This document shows positions 17,448 to 25,241 of a DNA stretch of 57,747 nt, piece after piece; within the stretch, counting starts at the first letter, position 1, and every line of letters begins with the position of its first letter. The notes below the pieces were generated by a model that saw only the letters and a list, made by a program, of their open reading frames with translations, had not been told where the DNA came from and searched no databases. This DNA comes from an uncultured Bacteroidota bacterium (GTDB lineage Bacteria > Bacteroidota > Bacteroidia > JABEUT01). Location of the stretch: positions 1 to 57,747 of the forward strand of contig CAIWVW010000055.1 of the NCBI GenBank assembly GCA_903916255.1, in the 5' to 3' direction. The position numbers and the translations under genes are program-made.

Positions 17448-18215
17448 CTATTTCAATTGCGCCAGCAATTTTTGGCAACTTGCTTTTACGGCGGCGGCAT
17501 CATCGCCTGCATAAGTAGAGTTGATGGCATTTTGCAGCCATAATTTGGCATCAGCATCTTTCCCCATTTTGTGGTAGGTAGATGCCAATTCATATTTATG
17601 CAACGGATAATCGGGTTCATAGATAACGGACTTTTCATAAGCCGCTGCCGCTTGTGCATACGTGCCTTCGGGCAGGGTGGCGCCATACAATACTTTTACG
17701 GCCAGTTTCTCCATCGAATTAAAACTTGCCAGTTTGTCGAACCAGCGGCCTAACAAGTGATAGGCCCCTGCATGGTGAGGGTTGCGCTGCAAGCATTCAT
17801 CCAGTTCATGTTTCATAATTCCGGCAATATCAATCTGTTGCTTGTGGCTGGCATATTCGCTTATTACGCCTATGGAAAATGCATATGCATAGTGCGATTC
17901 GGGATTATTGGTATCCAGTTTCAACGATTTTTTTGCCAGGTATTCGCAATGCTTGTAGGCATCTATGGGAACATTATCCGGTTTTGAATCGTCATGCAAT
18001 GTTTTGCATGTAAGTGTAGAAACGTAATCTAAATAACTGGTATTATTAGAGTCTTTGCTTAATAACAACTTGAATATAGCCAGCGAATTATGATATTGTC
18101 CTTTGGTTCGCAGGTTTACAGCTGTTTTATACAGTTCGGCATTGCTTTGTGCAGAAGCATTTAGCGATAATAAAACTGCAACCGTTGAAATAAATAGGCT
18201 CCTCCTGATTTTCAT
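17448..18215 (-). CDS. RMD1-like TPR protein
   Basis: 255 residues with signal peptide MKIRRSLFISTVAVLLSLNASAQ. TPR-like helices follow. Residues ~140-250 strongly resemble the eukaryotic regulator-of-microtubule-dynamics (RMDN/FAM82) family: the block AYHLLGRWFDKLASF, EKLAVKVLYGATLPEGTY, then the AYEKSVIYEPDYPLHK and MGKDADAKLWLQNAI segments. Function in bacteria is unknown; a periplasmic scaffold is the simple inference. It begins 1 bp after the stop of lpdA and is probably co-transcribed, although nothing links it to 2-oxoacid metabolism. Confidence 0.8.
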   Translation of the reverse strand: MKIRRSLFISTVAVLLSLNASAQSNAELYKTAVNLRTKGQYHNSLAIFKLLLSKDSNNTSYLDYVSTLTCKTLHDDSKPDNVPIDAYKHCEYLAKKSLKLDTNNPESHYAYAFSIGVISEYASHKQQIDIAGIMKHELDECLQRNPHHAGAYHLLGRWFDKLASFNSMEKLAVKVLYGATLPEGTYAQAAAAYEKSVIYEPDYPLHKYELASTYHKMGKDADAKLWLQNAINSTYAGDDAAAVKASCQKLLAQLK

Positions 18216-18216
18216 T

Positions 18217-19602
18217 TTATAAATGTATAACTTCTCCGTAGGCAGCGGCGGCTGCTTCCATTATCGCTTCACTCATGGTAGGGTGTGGGTGAACCGATTT
18301 AATAATTTCATGGCCCGTAGTTTCAAGTTTGCGGGCAACTACTATTTCGGCAATCATTTCGGTTACATTCATACCAATCATGTGTGCACCTAAGAGTTCA
18401 CCATATTTCGCATCGAAAATCAGTTTCACAAATCCGTCTTTAGCCCCGGCAGCACTTGCCTTGCCCGATGCGGAGAATGGAAACTTCCCGATTTTTAATT
18501 CATAACCGGCCGCTTTGGCTTGTTTTTCGGTATATCCAACCGATGCAACTTCAGGCTGGCAATAGGTACAGCCCGGAATATTATTATAGTTGAGCGGCTC
18601 CGGATTTTGTCCCGCCATTTTTTCTACACATATAATTCCTTCGGCACTTGCTACGTGAGCCAATGCTTGTCCGCCAACGCAATCGCCTATGGCATGTATG
18701 CCCGGTATATTGGTTTGGTAAAAAGCATTTACCACTATTTTGCCTTTATCGGTAATAATACCTAAATCTTCCAGCCCAATATTTTCAAGGTTGGAAGCAA
18801 TACCTACTGCTGATAACACTACATCGCAGTCTACAGTAGTTTCCGCTTTGGCGTCTTTTATTTTCACTTTGCAGCCAGTGCCGCTAATATCCACACTTTG
18901 CACCGATGCTTCCAGGCGCACATCTATACCCAGTTTGGTAAATGATTTCAATAATGTTTTCGATACTTCTTCGTCTTCCACAGGAACAATATTCGGCAAC
19001 ATTTCCACCAAGGTAACCTTGGTTCCCATTGTTGCATAAAAATAGGCAAACTCTGAACCGATAGCCCCAGAACCTACTATCACCATTGATTTTGGCAGGG
19101 TTGGCAATACCATCGCTTCGCGGTACCCGATAATTTTTTTGCCATCTATTTTCAAATTTGGCAACTCGCGCGACCTTGCACCAACGGCTACTATTATATT
19201 ATTTGCTTCATAAACAGTAGCTTTTCCGTCAGTGGTAACCTCCACTTTTTTACCTGCTACCAGTTTGCCCGTGCCTTTAATAACTTCAATTTTGTTTTTG
19301 CGCATTAAAAACTGTACGCCCTTGCTCATTCCATCGGCTACGCCACGGCTGCGTTTCACCACAGCCGCAAAGTCGGCTTCGCCACCGTTTACCTTTATGC
19401 CATAGTCGGCAGCATGTTTCAAATATTCGAATACCTGTGCGCTTTTAAGCAATGCCTTTGTTGGAATACATCCCCAGTTGAGGCATATACCGCCCAGTTC
19501 CGAGCGTTCCACAATAGCCACTTTCATTCCCAGTTGCGATGCCCTTATGGCAGCTACATATCCGCCGGGGCCGCTGCCTATTACTATCAAGTCGTATGTC
19601 AT
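18217..19602 (-). CDS. lpdA: Dihydrolipoyl dehydrogenase (E3)
   Basis: 461 residues, the normal E3 length. FAD-binding GSGPGGYVAAIRASQLG at the N-terminus, redox-active disulfide GGICLNWGCIPTKALL (Cys-x4-Cys, ~residues 40-45), NAD-binding VGSGAIGSEFAYF near residue 177, GDCVGG near 310, and the interface histidine pair in VHPHPTMSE near 440. It reoxidises dihydrolipoamide of pyruvate, 2-oxoglutarate or branched-chain dehydrogenase complexes; the partner subunits are not in this window. The 5' leader contains tandem ~10-bp ACTTT repeats ending 10 bp before the ATG. Confidence 0.95.
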   Translation of the reverse strand: MTYDLIVIGSGPGGYVAAIRASQLGMKVAIVERSELGGICLNWGCIPTKALLKSAQVFEYLKHAADYGIKVNGGEADFAAVVKRSRGVADGMSKGVQFLMRKNKIEVIKGTGKLVAGKKVEVTTDGKATVYEANNIIVAVGARSRELPNLKIDGKKIIGYREAMVLPTLPKSMVIVGSGAIGSEFAYFYATMGTKVTLVEMLPNIVPVEDEEVSKTLLKSFTKLGIDVRLEASVQSVDISGTGCKVKIKDAKAETTVDCDVVLSAVGIASNLENIGLEDLGIITDKGKIVVNAFYQTNIPGIHAIGDCVGGQALAHVASAEGIICVEKMAGQNPEPLNYNNIPGCTYCQPEVASVGYTEKQAKAAGYELKIGKFPFSASGKASAAGAKDGFVKLIFDAKYGELLGAHMIGMNVTEMIAEIVVARKLETTGHEIIKSVHPHPTMSEAIMEAAAAAYGEVIHL

Positions 19603-19612
19603 AATTCAGGTA

Positions 19613-19642
19613 AAAGTTTTTAAAGTTCGTAAAGTTCAAAGT
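19613..19642 (-). repeat. Tandem ~10-bp ACTTTnnGAA repeats in the lpdA leader
   Basis: On the minus strand four ACTTT units recur at 8-11 bp, and the last ACTTT ends 10 bp before the lpdA ATG. A variant -7 box TATTTTCG lies just upstream (19652-19659), so the repeats should be transcribed. Related leaders precede topoisomerase IV B and lspA. Confidence 0.7.
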
Positions 19643-19686
19643 ATGAGTTTGCGAAAATAGTAAAAAAATAAGCTATCTAATCGTGT

Positions 19687-19716
19687 GTTCATCATTGCGA
19701 GGCTCTGCGAAGCAAT
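19687..19716. repeat. Dispersed repeat (TCATTGCGAGG family), copy 1
   Basis: The text around TCATTGCGAGGCTCTGCGAA is nearly identical to 42706-42735 (two mismatches over the core 24 bp, plus a shared GTGTTC upstream). It lies between lpdA and mltG. Confidence 0.65.
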
Positions 19717-19791
19717 CTCTGGTATCATATAAAAAATCCAAGCCATTACCTGAGCCCAATCTTATAACTTTGCCGAATTCTAAAAAGAGAG

Positions 19792-20811
19792 ATGCGCAAG
19801 ATAATATTGGGGATAGTAATTTTAATGGCTATAAGCTTGGTTGTTACCTATCGGTTGTTTTTTGGCCCAAGCGTTAAATTAGATAAGAAGTCTGAGTTAA
19901 TTTATATCCGCACGGGTTGGAATTTTAACCAGGTTCAGCAAATGCTGAAAGAGAAGCACATTATTAACAGTTCGCTCGGGTTTCGGTTGTTTGCTAAATA
20001 TAAAAAGTTTGACGGTGCCGTAATTCCCGGGCGTTATCGCATAATGAACGGTATGAGCAATGCCGAGCTTATCAACATGCTGATAAAAGGTAAGCAGGAG
20101 CCGGAGAGTATAAGTCTGCATAACATTATTTTTAAAGGCGATTTGGCAGGAATTGTAGGCTCTAAAATGGAATCGGATTCCGCGGCTGTGATGACAGCCC
20201 TTAACAACGGCCCGTTTTTAAAACAGTTCGGTGTTACCCCGGCGAATGTATTGGCTATTTTCATACCCGGTACCTATAAAATGTATTGGACCGATTCTCC
20301 GGAAGTATTTATTGCTCAAATGGATTCCAATTATAAAAAATTCTGGACTCCCGAAAGACGAACTAAAGCTTCCAAGGCCGGACTCAGCCCTATGCAGGTA
20401 ACTATATTGGCATCGATAGTTCAGGCCGAACAATGCCTCCACATGGATGAAAAGCCAATTATTGCCGGTTTGTATATAAACCGACTGAAACGCGGAATGC
20501 CGCTGCAAAGCGACCCTACGTTGGTTTATGCGCGGGGCGATTTCTCTATTGCCCGTGTTAGGAATGGAGATAAGGAACAGGATTCTCCCTATAACACCTA
20601 TAAACACACAGGCTTGCCTCCCGGCCCCATCAATATGCCGGAACCTTCATCGATTGATGCGGTGCTGGATTATAATGTTAATAATTACCTCTACATGTGC
20701 GCCGAGGCTGATGGCACAGGCAGGCATCACTTTAGCACCAACTTAGATGAACAGAATAAATATGCGGCTAAATACCGGGAGTATCTTAACAAACACCAAA
20801 TAGAGCGTTAG
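19792..20811 (+). CDS. mltG: Endolytic murein transglycosylase MltG
   Basis: 339 residues. Single N-terminal membrane segment (ILGIVILMAISLVVTYRLFF), a LysM-like region (RTGWNFNQVQQMLKEKHII), then the YceG catalytic domain: IPGTYKMYW near residue 165, ASIVQAEQ (catalytic Glu, ~residue 208), then PLQSDPTLVYARGDF and PYNTYKHTGLPPGPI, ending in the usual YLYMCAEADGTGRHHF segment. It cuts nascent peptidoglycan glycan strands at the outer face of the inner membrane. Length is normal. The 3' end faces a T9SS gene across a perfect inverted repeat. Confidence 0.95.
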   Translation: MRKIILGIVILMAISLVVTYRLFFGPSVKLDKKSELIYIRTGWNFNQVQQMLKEKHIINSSLGFRLFAKYKKFDGAVIPGRYRIMNGMSNAELINMLIKGKQEPESISLHNIIFKGDLAGIVGSKMESDSAAVMTALNNGPFLKQFGVTPANVLAIFIPGTYKMYWTDSPEVFIAQMDSNYKKFWTPERRTKASKAGLSPMQVTILASIVQAEQCLHMDEKPIIAGLYINRLKRGMPLQSDPTLVYARGDFSIARVRNGDKEQDSPYNTYKHTGLPPGPINMPEPSSIDAVLDYNVNNYLYMCAEADGTGRHHFSTNLDEQNKYAAKYREYLNKHQIER

Positions 20812-20828
20812 TGAATTTATTTGTATTT

Positions 20829-20896
20829 CGCAAAGACGCTAAGTCGCAAAGCCTTTAAAACAATTCCAAACTTCTTTGCGACTTAGCGTCTTTGCG
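20829..20896. repeat. Perfect 23-bp inverted repeat between convergent genes
   Basis: CGCAAAGACGCTAAGTCGCA at 20829 (23 bp to 20851) has an exact reverse complement at 20874-20896, with a 22-bp loop. It sits between the stops of mltG and a T9SS gene and could stop transcription from both sides. Sequences of this type recur as intergenic repeats in Bacteroidota. Confidence 0.85.
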
Positions 20897-20905
20897 AGAG
20901 ATTAC

Positions 20906-21802
20906 CTATTTCTGAATTATCAACTTGCCTTCTCCTATTAATTGTCCTGAATTAGAAACTATCCTGTAAAAATAAACACCTGCGGGTTGGTTAGAAAAGT
21001 CAAGCTCATAATTACGCTGAACTTGATTCAACATATCAATTGTGACTTTTTCACCCAATACATTATAAATTTCGACTTCGGGCACAAAATTTTGTGCCCC
21101 CACAAGTGCAATTGTAAATAAGCCTTTCGACGGGTTGGGATAAACTTCAATTAATGGTGCAACCTGCTTAACCGGGTCAACTCCAGCAATTACCACTTCG
21201 TTGCCGCAAATAGTATCATGTTTTTTAGAATAGATGAGGGAATAATAATCCGAATATGGAGTATCGTTAATGAAATCAAAAGCGTACATAATGTAATAAG
21301 GCCCTCCGCAGCCTTCCACAAGCCATGATTGCGTTGAATATGTATTCATAGACTCTTGCGTACTATCTATACAAACCTGTGAGGGGCTTTCTTCCCAAAC
21401 TTTACGGTCGCAGTATGGGTAAGTTGAGTCATAATATATCGTATCGCTCAAAGGGCAAGGGCTGTTACCTGTGTCCTGGGAAGCCCTCGAAGATAAATGT
21501 GTGTAGTAAACAGTCGAAACATGCGAACTGAATGAACCAACACATGGTGGCGGGCAAGCAGGCGGAGTATAATATACTACGCTGTCTTTATAAAAAACTG
21601 TATCGGAAAGTGAAGAGTACCATTCACCTAAAATGATGGTTAATCCATAGGTAGGAGGGCCGCCCTCGCTACTGCCTGATTGGGTTTCAAAAACATCTCC
21701 CACATTAAAATTATAAACTTGTCCGTTAGTAAGGTAGTTTTGGGAAAAAGAAGTAAATACCCCACAACCCGCAAAAATCATACTGAAAAGTAGTTTTTTC
21801 AT
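20906..21802 (-). CDS. T9SS-sorted secreted protein of unknown function
   Basis: 298 residues: signal peptide MKKLLFSMIFAGCGVFTSFSQ, a ~190-residue Cys/Tyr/Pro-rich middle with several spaced cysteines (PPACPPPCVG, DSTYPYCDRK, GCGGPYYIMYAFDFIND) and a type A T9SS sorting domain from about residue 220 (EVYPNPSKGLFTIAL, GVYFYRIV, ending GKLIIQK). The middle part is not recognised; the cysteines suggest disulfides in a secreted product. Its sorting domain is close to that of the SprB-repeat protein near 42.8 kb. A minus-strand -7 box, TATATTTG, lies at 21851-21858. Confidence 0.78.
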   Translation of the reverse strand: MKKLLFSMIFAGCGVFTSFSQNYLTNGQVYNFNVGDVFETQSGSSEGGPPTYGLTIILGEWYSSLSDTVFYKDSVVYYTPPACPPPCVGSFSSHVSTVYYTHLSSRASQDTGNSPCPLSDTIYYDSTYPYCDRKVWEESPSQVCIDSTQESMNTYSTQSWLVEGCGGPYYIMYAFDFINDTPYSDYYSLIYSKKHDTICGNEVVIAGVDPVKQVAPLIEVYPNPSKGLFTIALVGAQNFVPEVEIYNVLGEKVTIDMLNQVQRNYELDFSNQPAGVYFYRIVSNSGQLIGEGKLIIQK

Positions 21803-21850
21803 AGTTCCATGAATTGAGTTTGATTAGTTAATGCCTTGTAAATCAATATT

Positions 21851-21858
21851 CAAATATA
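21851..21858 (-). promoter_or_regulatory. -7 box for the T9SS gene at 20.9-21.8 kb
   Basis: Minus-strand TATATTTG, an exact TAnnTTTG, 48 bp before the ATG at 21802. It is divergent from the + strand box at 21876. Confidence 0.55.
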
Positions 21859-21875
21859 AGAATATTTATTACACC

Positions 21876-21883
21876 TATATTTG
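21876..21883 (+). promoter_or_regulatory. -7 box for the formimidoyltransferase gene
   Basis: TATATTTG matches TAnnTTTG exactly, 14 bp before the ATG at 21898, implying a very short leader. Confidence 0.55.
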
Positions 21884-21897
21884 CAAAAAAACAGAAC

Positions 21898-23556
21898 ATG
21901 GAACAGCTTATTGAATGCGTGCCGAACTTTAGTGAAGGGAACGATATGTCGCTTATTAAAAGCATAACCGACGAAATTGAAAAGATAGATGGAGTAAAGC
22001 TATTGGATGTTGACCCGGGGAAAGCCACCAACCGCACCGTGGTTACCTTTGTCGGCTCCCCGGATGCCGTTGTGGAAGCGGCTTTTCATGCCATAAAAAA
22101 AGCTTCGGAGTTAATTGATATGACCAAGCACAAAGGGGAACATCCCCGCATGGGAGCTACCGATGTTTGCCCACTTATACCGCTATCGGGCATTTCGTTG
22201 GAAGAAACCGTGAAGTATGCAAAAAAATTATCAGAAAGGGTAGGGAAGGAATTAGCCATACCTGTTTATCTGTATGAATATGCCCAGCCCATTAAAGAAA
22301 GAAGTAACCTGTCTGTAATACGGGAAGGGGAGTATGAAGGTTTTGCTAAAAAGATTAAGAAGCCTGGATGGAAACCCGATTATGGCCCGACTGAACTGAA
22401 TATCCGCTCCGGCGCCAGTGTAATAGGTGTGCGTGATTTTCTGGTGGCGTATAATGTAAACCTCAATACCACGTCCGTCCGCAAGGCAAACTCCATTGCG
22501 TTTGATATTCGCGAACGGGGCCGTGTGGTAAAAGATGAAAAAGGAAATGATGTGCATGTTCCCGGTACACTGAAATCGGTGAAGGCTATTGGTTGGTATA
22601 TTGAAGAATATGGACAGGCGCAGGTTTCCATCAACCTTACCAATATAAATATCGCTCCTGTGCATATCGCTTTTGAAGAATGTTGTAAAAGCGCTGAAAA
22701 AAGAGGGATGCGTGTTACAGGTTCTGAATTGGTGGGACTTATCCCGTTACAATCTATGTTAGCTGCGGGCAAGTATTTTCTCAAAAAACAAGACCGTTCA
22801 ACCGGAGTTTCAGAAAGTGAGCTGATACATATTGCGGTCAAATCTTTAGGGTTGGATGACCTTACTGAATTCCATCCCGACAAAAAGATTATTGAATACA
22901 GAATGAAAAAAGATTCGGAATCGGCTTTGCAAAACCTTACGGTAAAAGCCTTTGCCGATTTAACTGCCTCTGAATCGCCTGCACCGGGCGGTGGTTCTAT
23001 TTCAGCCTACATGGGCGCATTAGGCGCAGCATTGGGAACAATGGTTGCTAATCTTTCAGCCGTGAAAAAAGGGTGGGAGCCCCGTATAAATGAATTCTCC
23101 GATTGGGCCGAAAAAGGACAGGTTATAAAAGATAAATTACTCAAGGCAGTAGATGAAGACACAGCTGCTTTTAACCGTATTATGGCTGCTTTCGGGCTTC
23201 CCAAAAATACGGATGCTGAAAAGCAGGCAAGGAAAGAAGCGATTGCAAATGCCACTATTTCAGCAATAGAAGTTCCTTATAAGGTAATGCGGCTTTCACA
23301 TGAATCTATGCAGCTTATTAAGTGTATGGCAGAAATTGGCAATCCAAATTCGGTAAGCGATGCCGGTGTGGCTGCGCTTTGTGCCCGTTCGGCAGTTATT
23401 GGCGCGCATTTGAATGTGAAAATAAACGCCGCAGGGTTGGCTGATAAAAGTTCGGTAGAAGAATGGTTAAAGGATGCCGGCCGTATTGAAAACGAAGCAA
23501 TGACGCTTGAAAGCGAGATATTGGGAATCGTAAATAAGGTGATTGAAAAGAGTTAA
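21898..23556 (+). CDS. ftcD: Bifunctional glutamate formimidoyltransferase / formimidoyl-THF cyclodeaminase
   Basis: 552 residues, a fusion of the two enzymes that finish histidine breakdown via formiminoglutamate. N-terminal transferase half: QLIECVPNFSEG at the start, VKLLDVDPGKATNRTVVTFVG, the GEHPRMGATDVCP active-site stretch (~residues 80-92), and GARDF-like IGVRDFLVAYN. The C-terminal cyclodeaminase (from ~residue 345) shows ESPAPGGGSISAYMGALG. The products are glutamate and 5,10-methenyl-THF. No hut genes are nearby, so the gene may serve folate one-carbon supply or belong to a scattered histidine pathway. Length and order match the mammalian-type FTCD. Confidence 0.93.
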   Translation: MEQLIECVPNFSEGNDMSLIKSITDEIEKIDGVKLLDVDPGKATNRTVVTFVGSPDAVVEAAFHAIKKASELIDMTKHKGEHPRMGATDVCPLIPLSGISLEETVKYAKKLSERVGKELAIPVYLYEYAQPIKERSNLSVIREGEYEGFAKKIKKPGWKPDYGPTELNIRSGASVIGVRDFLVAYNVNLNTTSVRKANSIAFDIRERGRVVKDEKGNDVHVPGTLKSVKAIGWYIEEYGQAQVSINLTNINIAPVHIAFEECCKSAEKRGMRVTGSELVGLIPLQSMLAAGKYFLKKQDRSTGVSESELIHIAVKSLGLDDLTEFHPDKKIIEYRMKKDSESALQNLTVKAFADLTASESPAPGGGSISAYMGALGAALGTMVANLSAVKKGWEPRINEFSDWAEKGQVIKDKLLKAVDEDTAAFNRIMAAFGLPKNTDAEKQARKEAIANATISAIEVPYKVMRLSHESMQLIKCMAEIGNPNSVSDAGVAALCARSAVIGAHLNVKINAAGLADKSSVEEWLKDAGRIENEAMTLESEILGIVNKVIEKS

Positions 23557-23602
23557 AAAAGGTTAAGTAAAGAAAAAGCACCCGCTGCCCCGCTAATTTC
23601 AA

Positions 23603-23610
23603 TAAATTTG
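23603..23610 (+). promoter_or_regulatory. -7 box for the SurA-like gene
   Basis: TAAATTTG matches TAnnTTTG exactly, 24 bp before the ATG at 23635. Confidence 0.55.
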
Positions 23611-23634
23611 CACACTTTCCGATAAATTATTCCA

Positions 23635-25023
23635 ATGAAAAAGGTATTTCACATTTTATTTTCCCTTATACTCTTAGTGTCCCTGCAATCTGCATTGAAG
23701 GCCCAGCAAGCTATCGACCAAAATTCTCAGTTGGTGGATAAAGTTGTGGCTGTGATAGGTGGAAAGATAATACTGCAATCGGAAGTGAATGAACGGGTGC
23801 AGGAATATTTGAATGACAAGGTAGGCGACACCAACAACATTCACTGCAAGGTTATAGAAGATTTGATGTATGAAAAGCTGTTGCTTATTGAAGCGGAAAA
23901 GGATACCACCATTACAGTAACCGATGCCCAGGTGGCACAGGAATTCGATAAAAGAATGAATTATTACATTACCCAGCTTGGCTCGAAAGAGGCCTTTGAA
24001 AAATGGTATGGCAAATCTGTAGAGCAATATAAGGAAGAACTGAAACCCGATGTAAGAGACCTGTTGATGGCCCAGCAAATGCGCAGCAAGGTGGTCGATA
24101 ACCTTACGGTAAGCCCTGAAGATGTGCGGAAATATTATGAATCGATACCAAAGGACAGCATACCCGGAATAAACGCCCAGGAAGAAATTGCGCAAATAAC
24201 CAAAATGCCCACGTTAACAGTGGAAGAAAAGCAAATAGCGAAAGCAAAATGCGAAGAATTAAGGGAGCGTGTTGTAAAAGGTGAAGATATGGCTCCGCTT
24301 GCTATCTTATACTCGGCCGACCCCGGTTCTGCCCCTAAAGGTGGCGTATATATGAATGTGCGGAAAAAGGAATTCGACCCCGAATTCGAGCGGGTGGCCT
24401 TTAGTTTGAAAGACAGCGAAGTTTCACAGGTATTTGAAACACAGTTCGGGTTCCATTTTATCCAGTTGATACACCGCCACGGCGAATTGGTCGACCTCCG
24501 CCATATTCTAATTATTCCGAATGTTTCCGATGGCGACATGGAAAAATGCAGAGACCAGTTAGATACAATCGAAAAGCTGATAAAGAAAGATTCCATTAGT
24601 TTTTCGGATGCCGCCGCCCGATATTCTGATGATAAACTTACCAAATACAATGGCGGCGTAATTACCAATCCGCAAACAGGAACATCCAAGTGGGACATGA
24701 GCCAGTTGGGCGAATTGGAACTTTCCTACACCATAAATATGAATCCCGGAGATATTTCAGACCCTGAAATATATTCTACTCCGGATGCTAAAAAGGGCTA
24801 CCGGATTGTACTTTTGAAAAACAGAACTAAACCGCACAAGGCTAACCTGAAAGACGATTACCAAGAAATTCAGACTGCAGCCATGTCGAGAAAACAGTTA
24901 AAAATTATCGGCGATTGGATAAACCGCAAACTGAAAGAGGGTGTGTATGTCCATATCGACAAGGATTATCAAACCTGTAAATTCCAAAACCACTGGCTTA
25001 GCACGGGTAATTACCAGCAATAA
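23635..25023 (+). CDS. SurA-like periplasmic peptidylprolyl isomerase/chaperone
   Basis: 462 residues with signal peptide (MKKVFHILFSLILLVSLQSALKAQ). A SurA-type N-terminal helical domain (VVAVIGGKIILQSEVNERVQEYL to ~residue 165) is followed by two parvulin-type rotamase domains (~175-285, with SADPGSAPKGGVYM and TQFGFHFIQLI; ~287-400, with DLRHILI and YNGGVITN). This is the SurA layout: a chaperone for outer-membrane barrels. The second parvulin domain looks more complete at its start than the first. The window's several predicted barrels would be natural clients. Confidence 0.9.
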   Translation: MKKVFHILFSLILLVSLQSALKAQQAIDQNSQLVDKVVAVIGGKIILQSEVNERVQEYLNDKVGDTNNIHCKVIEDLMYEKLLLIEAEKDTTITVTDAQVAQEFDKRMNYYITQLGSKEAFEKWYGKSVEQYKEELKPDVRDLLMAQQMRSKVVDNLTVSPEDVRKYYESIPKDSIPGINAQEEIAQITKMPTLTVEEKQIAKAKCEELRERVVKGEDMAPLAILYSADPGSAPKGGVYMNVRKKEFDPEFERVAFSLKDSEVSQVFETQFGFHFIQLIHRHGELVDLRHILIIPNVSDGDMEKCRDQLDTIEKLIKKDSISFSDAAARYSDDKLTKYNGGVITNPQTGTSKWDMSQLGELELSYTINMNPGDISDPEIYSTPDAKKGYRIVLLKNRTKPHKANLKDDYQEIQTAAMSRKQLKIIGDWINRKLKEGVYVHIDKDYQTCKFQNHWLSTGNYQQ

Positions 25024-25241
25024 CTCCTACTCCCTTTCCTTATCGGAATGTGTAGGGTGAGGTCATGACTTTTTCCTCTCCTCGAAGGAAAGGGCAGCCT
25101 GCCTGTTTTTAAATACGTGTAAAACCTTGACATTTCATTGGAAGAAAATTGACACCAACTTGTTCATAGCTTATGGTGGGTAGTGGATAGTGAATAGTGA
25201 ATAGGAAGTACTTTTGGATTTTAATTCCTAATTCGCAATTA
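25024..25241. other. Intergenic mosaic of dispersed repeats before the M61 gene
   Basis: 218 bp without a gene. It holds an inverted pair CCCTTTCCTT (about 25033) and AAGGAAAGGG (about 25085), an AAATACGTG element (25110-25153) repeated near 46.7 kb, then heptamers of the type TAGTGAA around 25180-25200. The GTG at 25197 is open in frame but falls within the heptamers and is unlikely to be the start of translation. Confidence 0.6.
25110..25153. repeat. AAATACGTG dispersed element, copy 1
   Basis: Shares AAATACGTG, AAAAC and GACATTTCA at the same spacing with 46675-46719 (about 24 of the first 29 positions). Both copies are intergenic. Confidence 0.55.

Noticed and set aside
22380-22883. Long open frames opposite real genes (for example 22380-22883, 24135-24698, 37308-37748)
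   Set aside because: They lie fully inside genes with strong family motifs, have no signal or domain I can recognise, and have the codon bias of the antisense strand.
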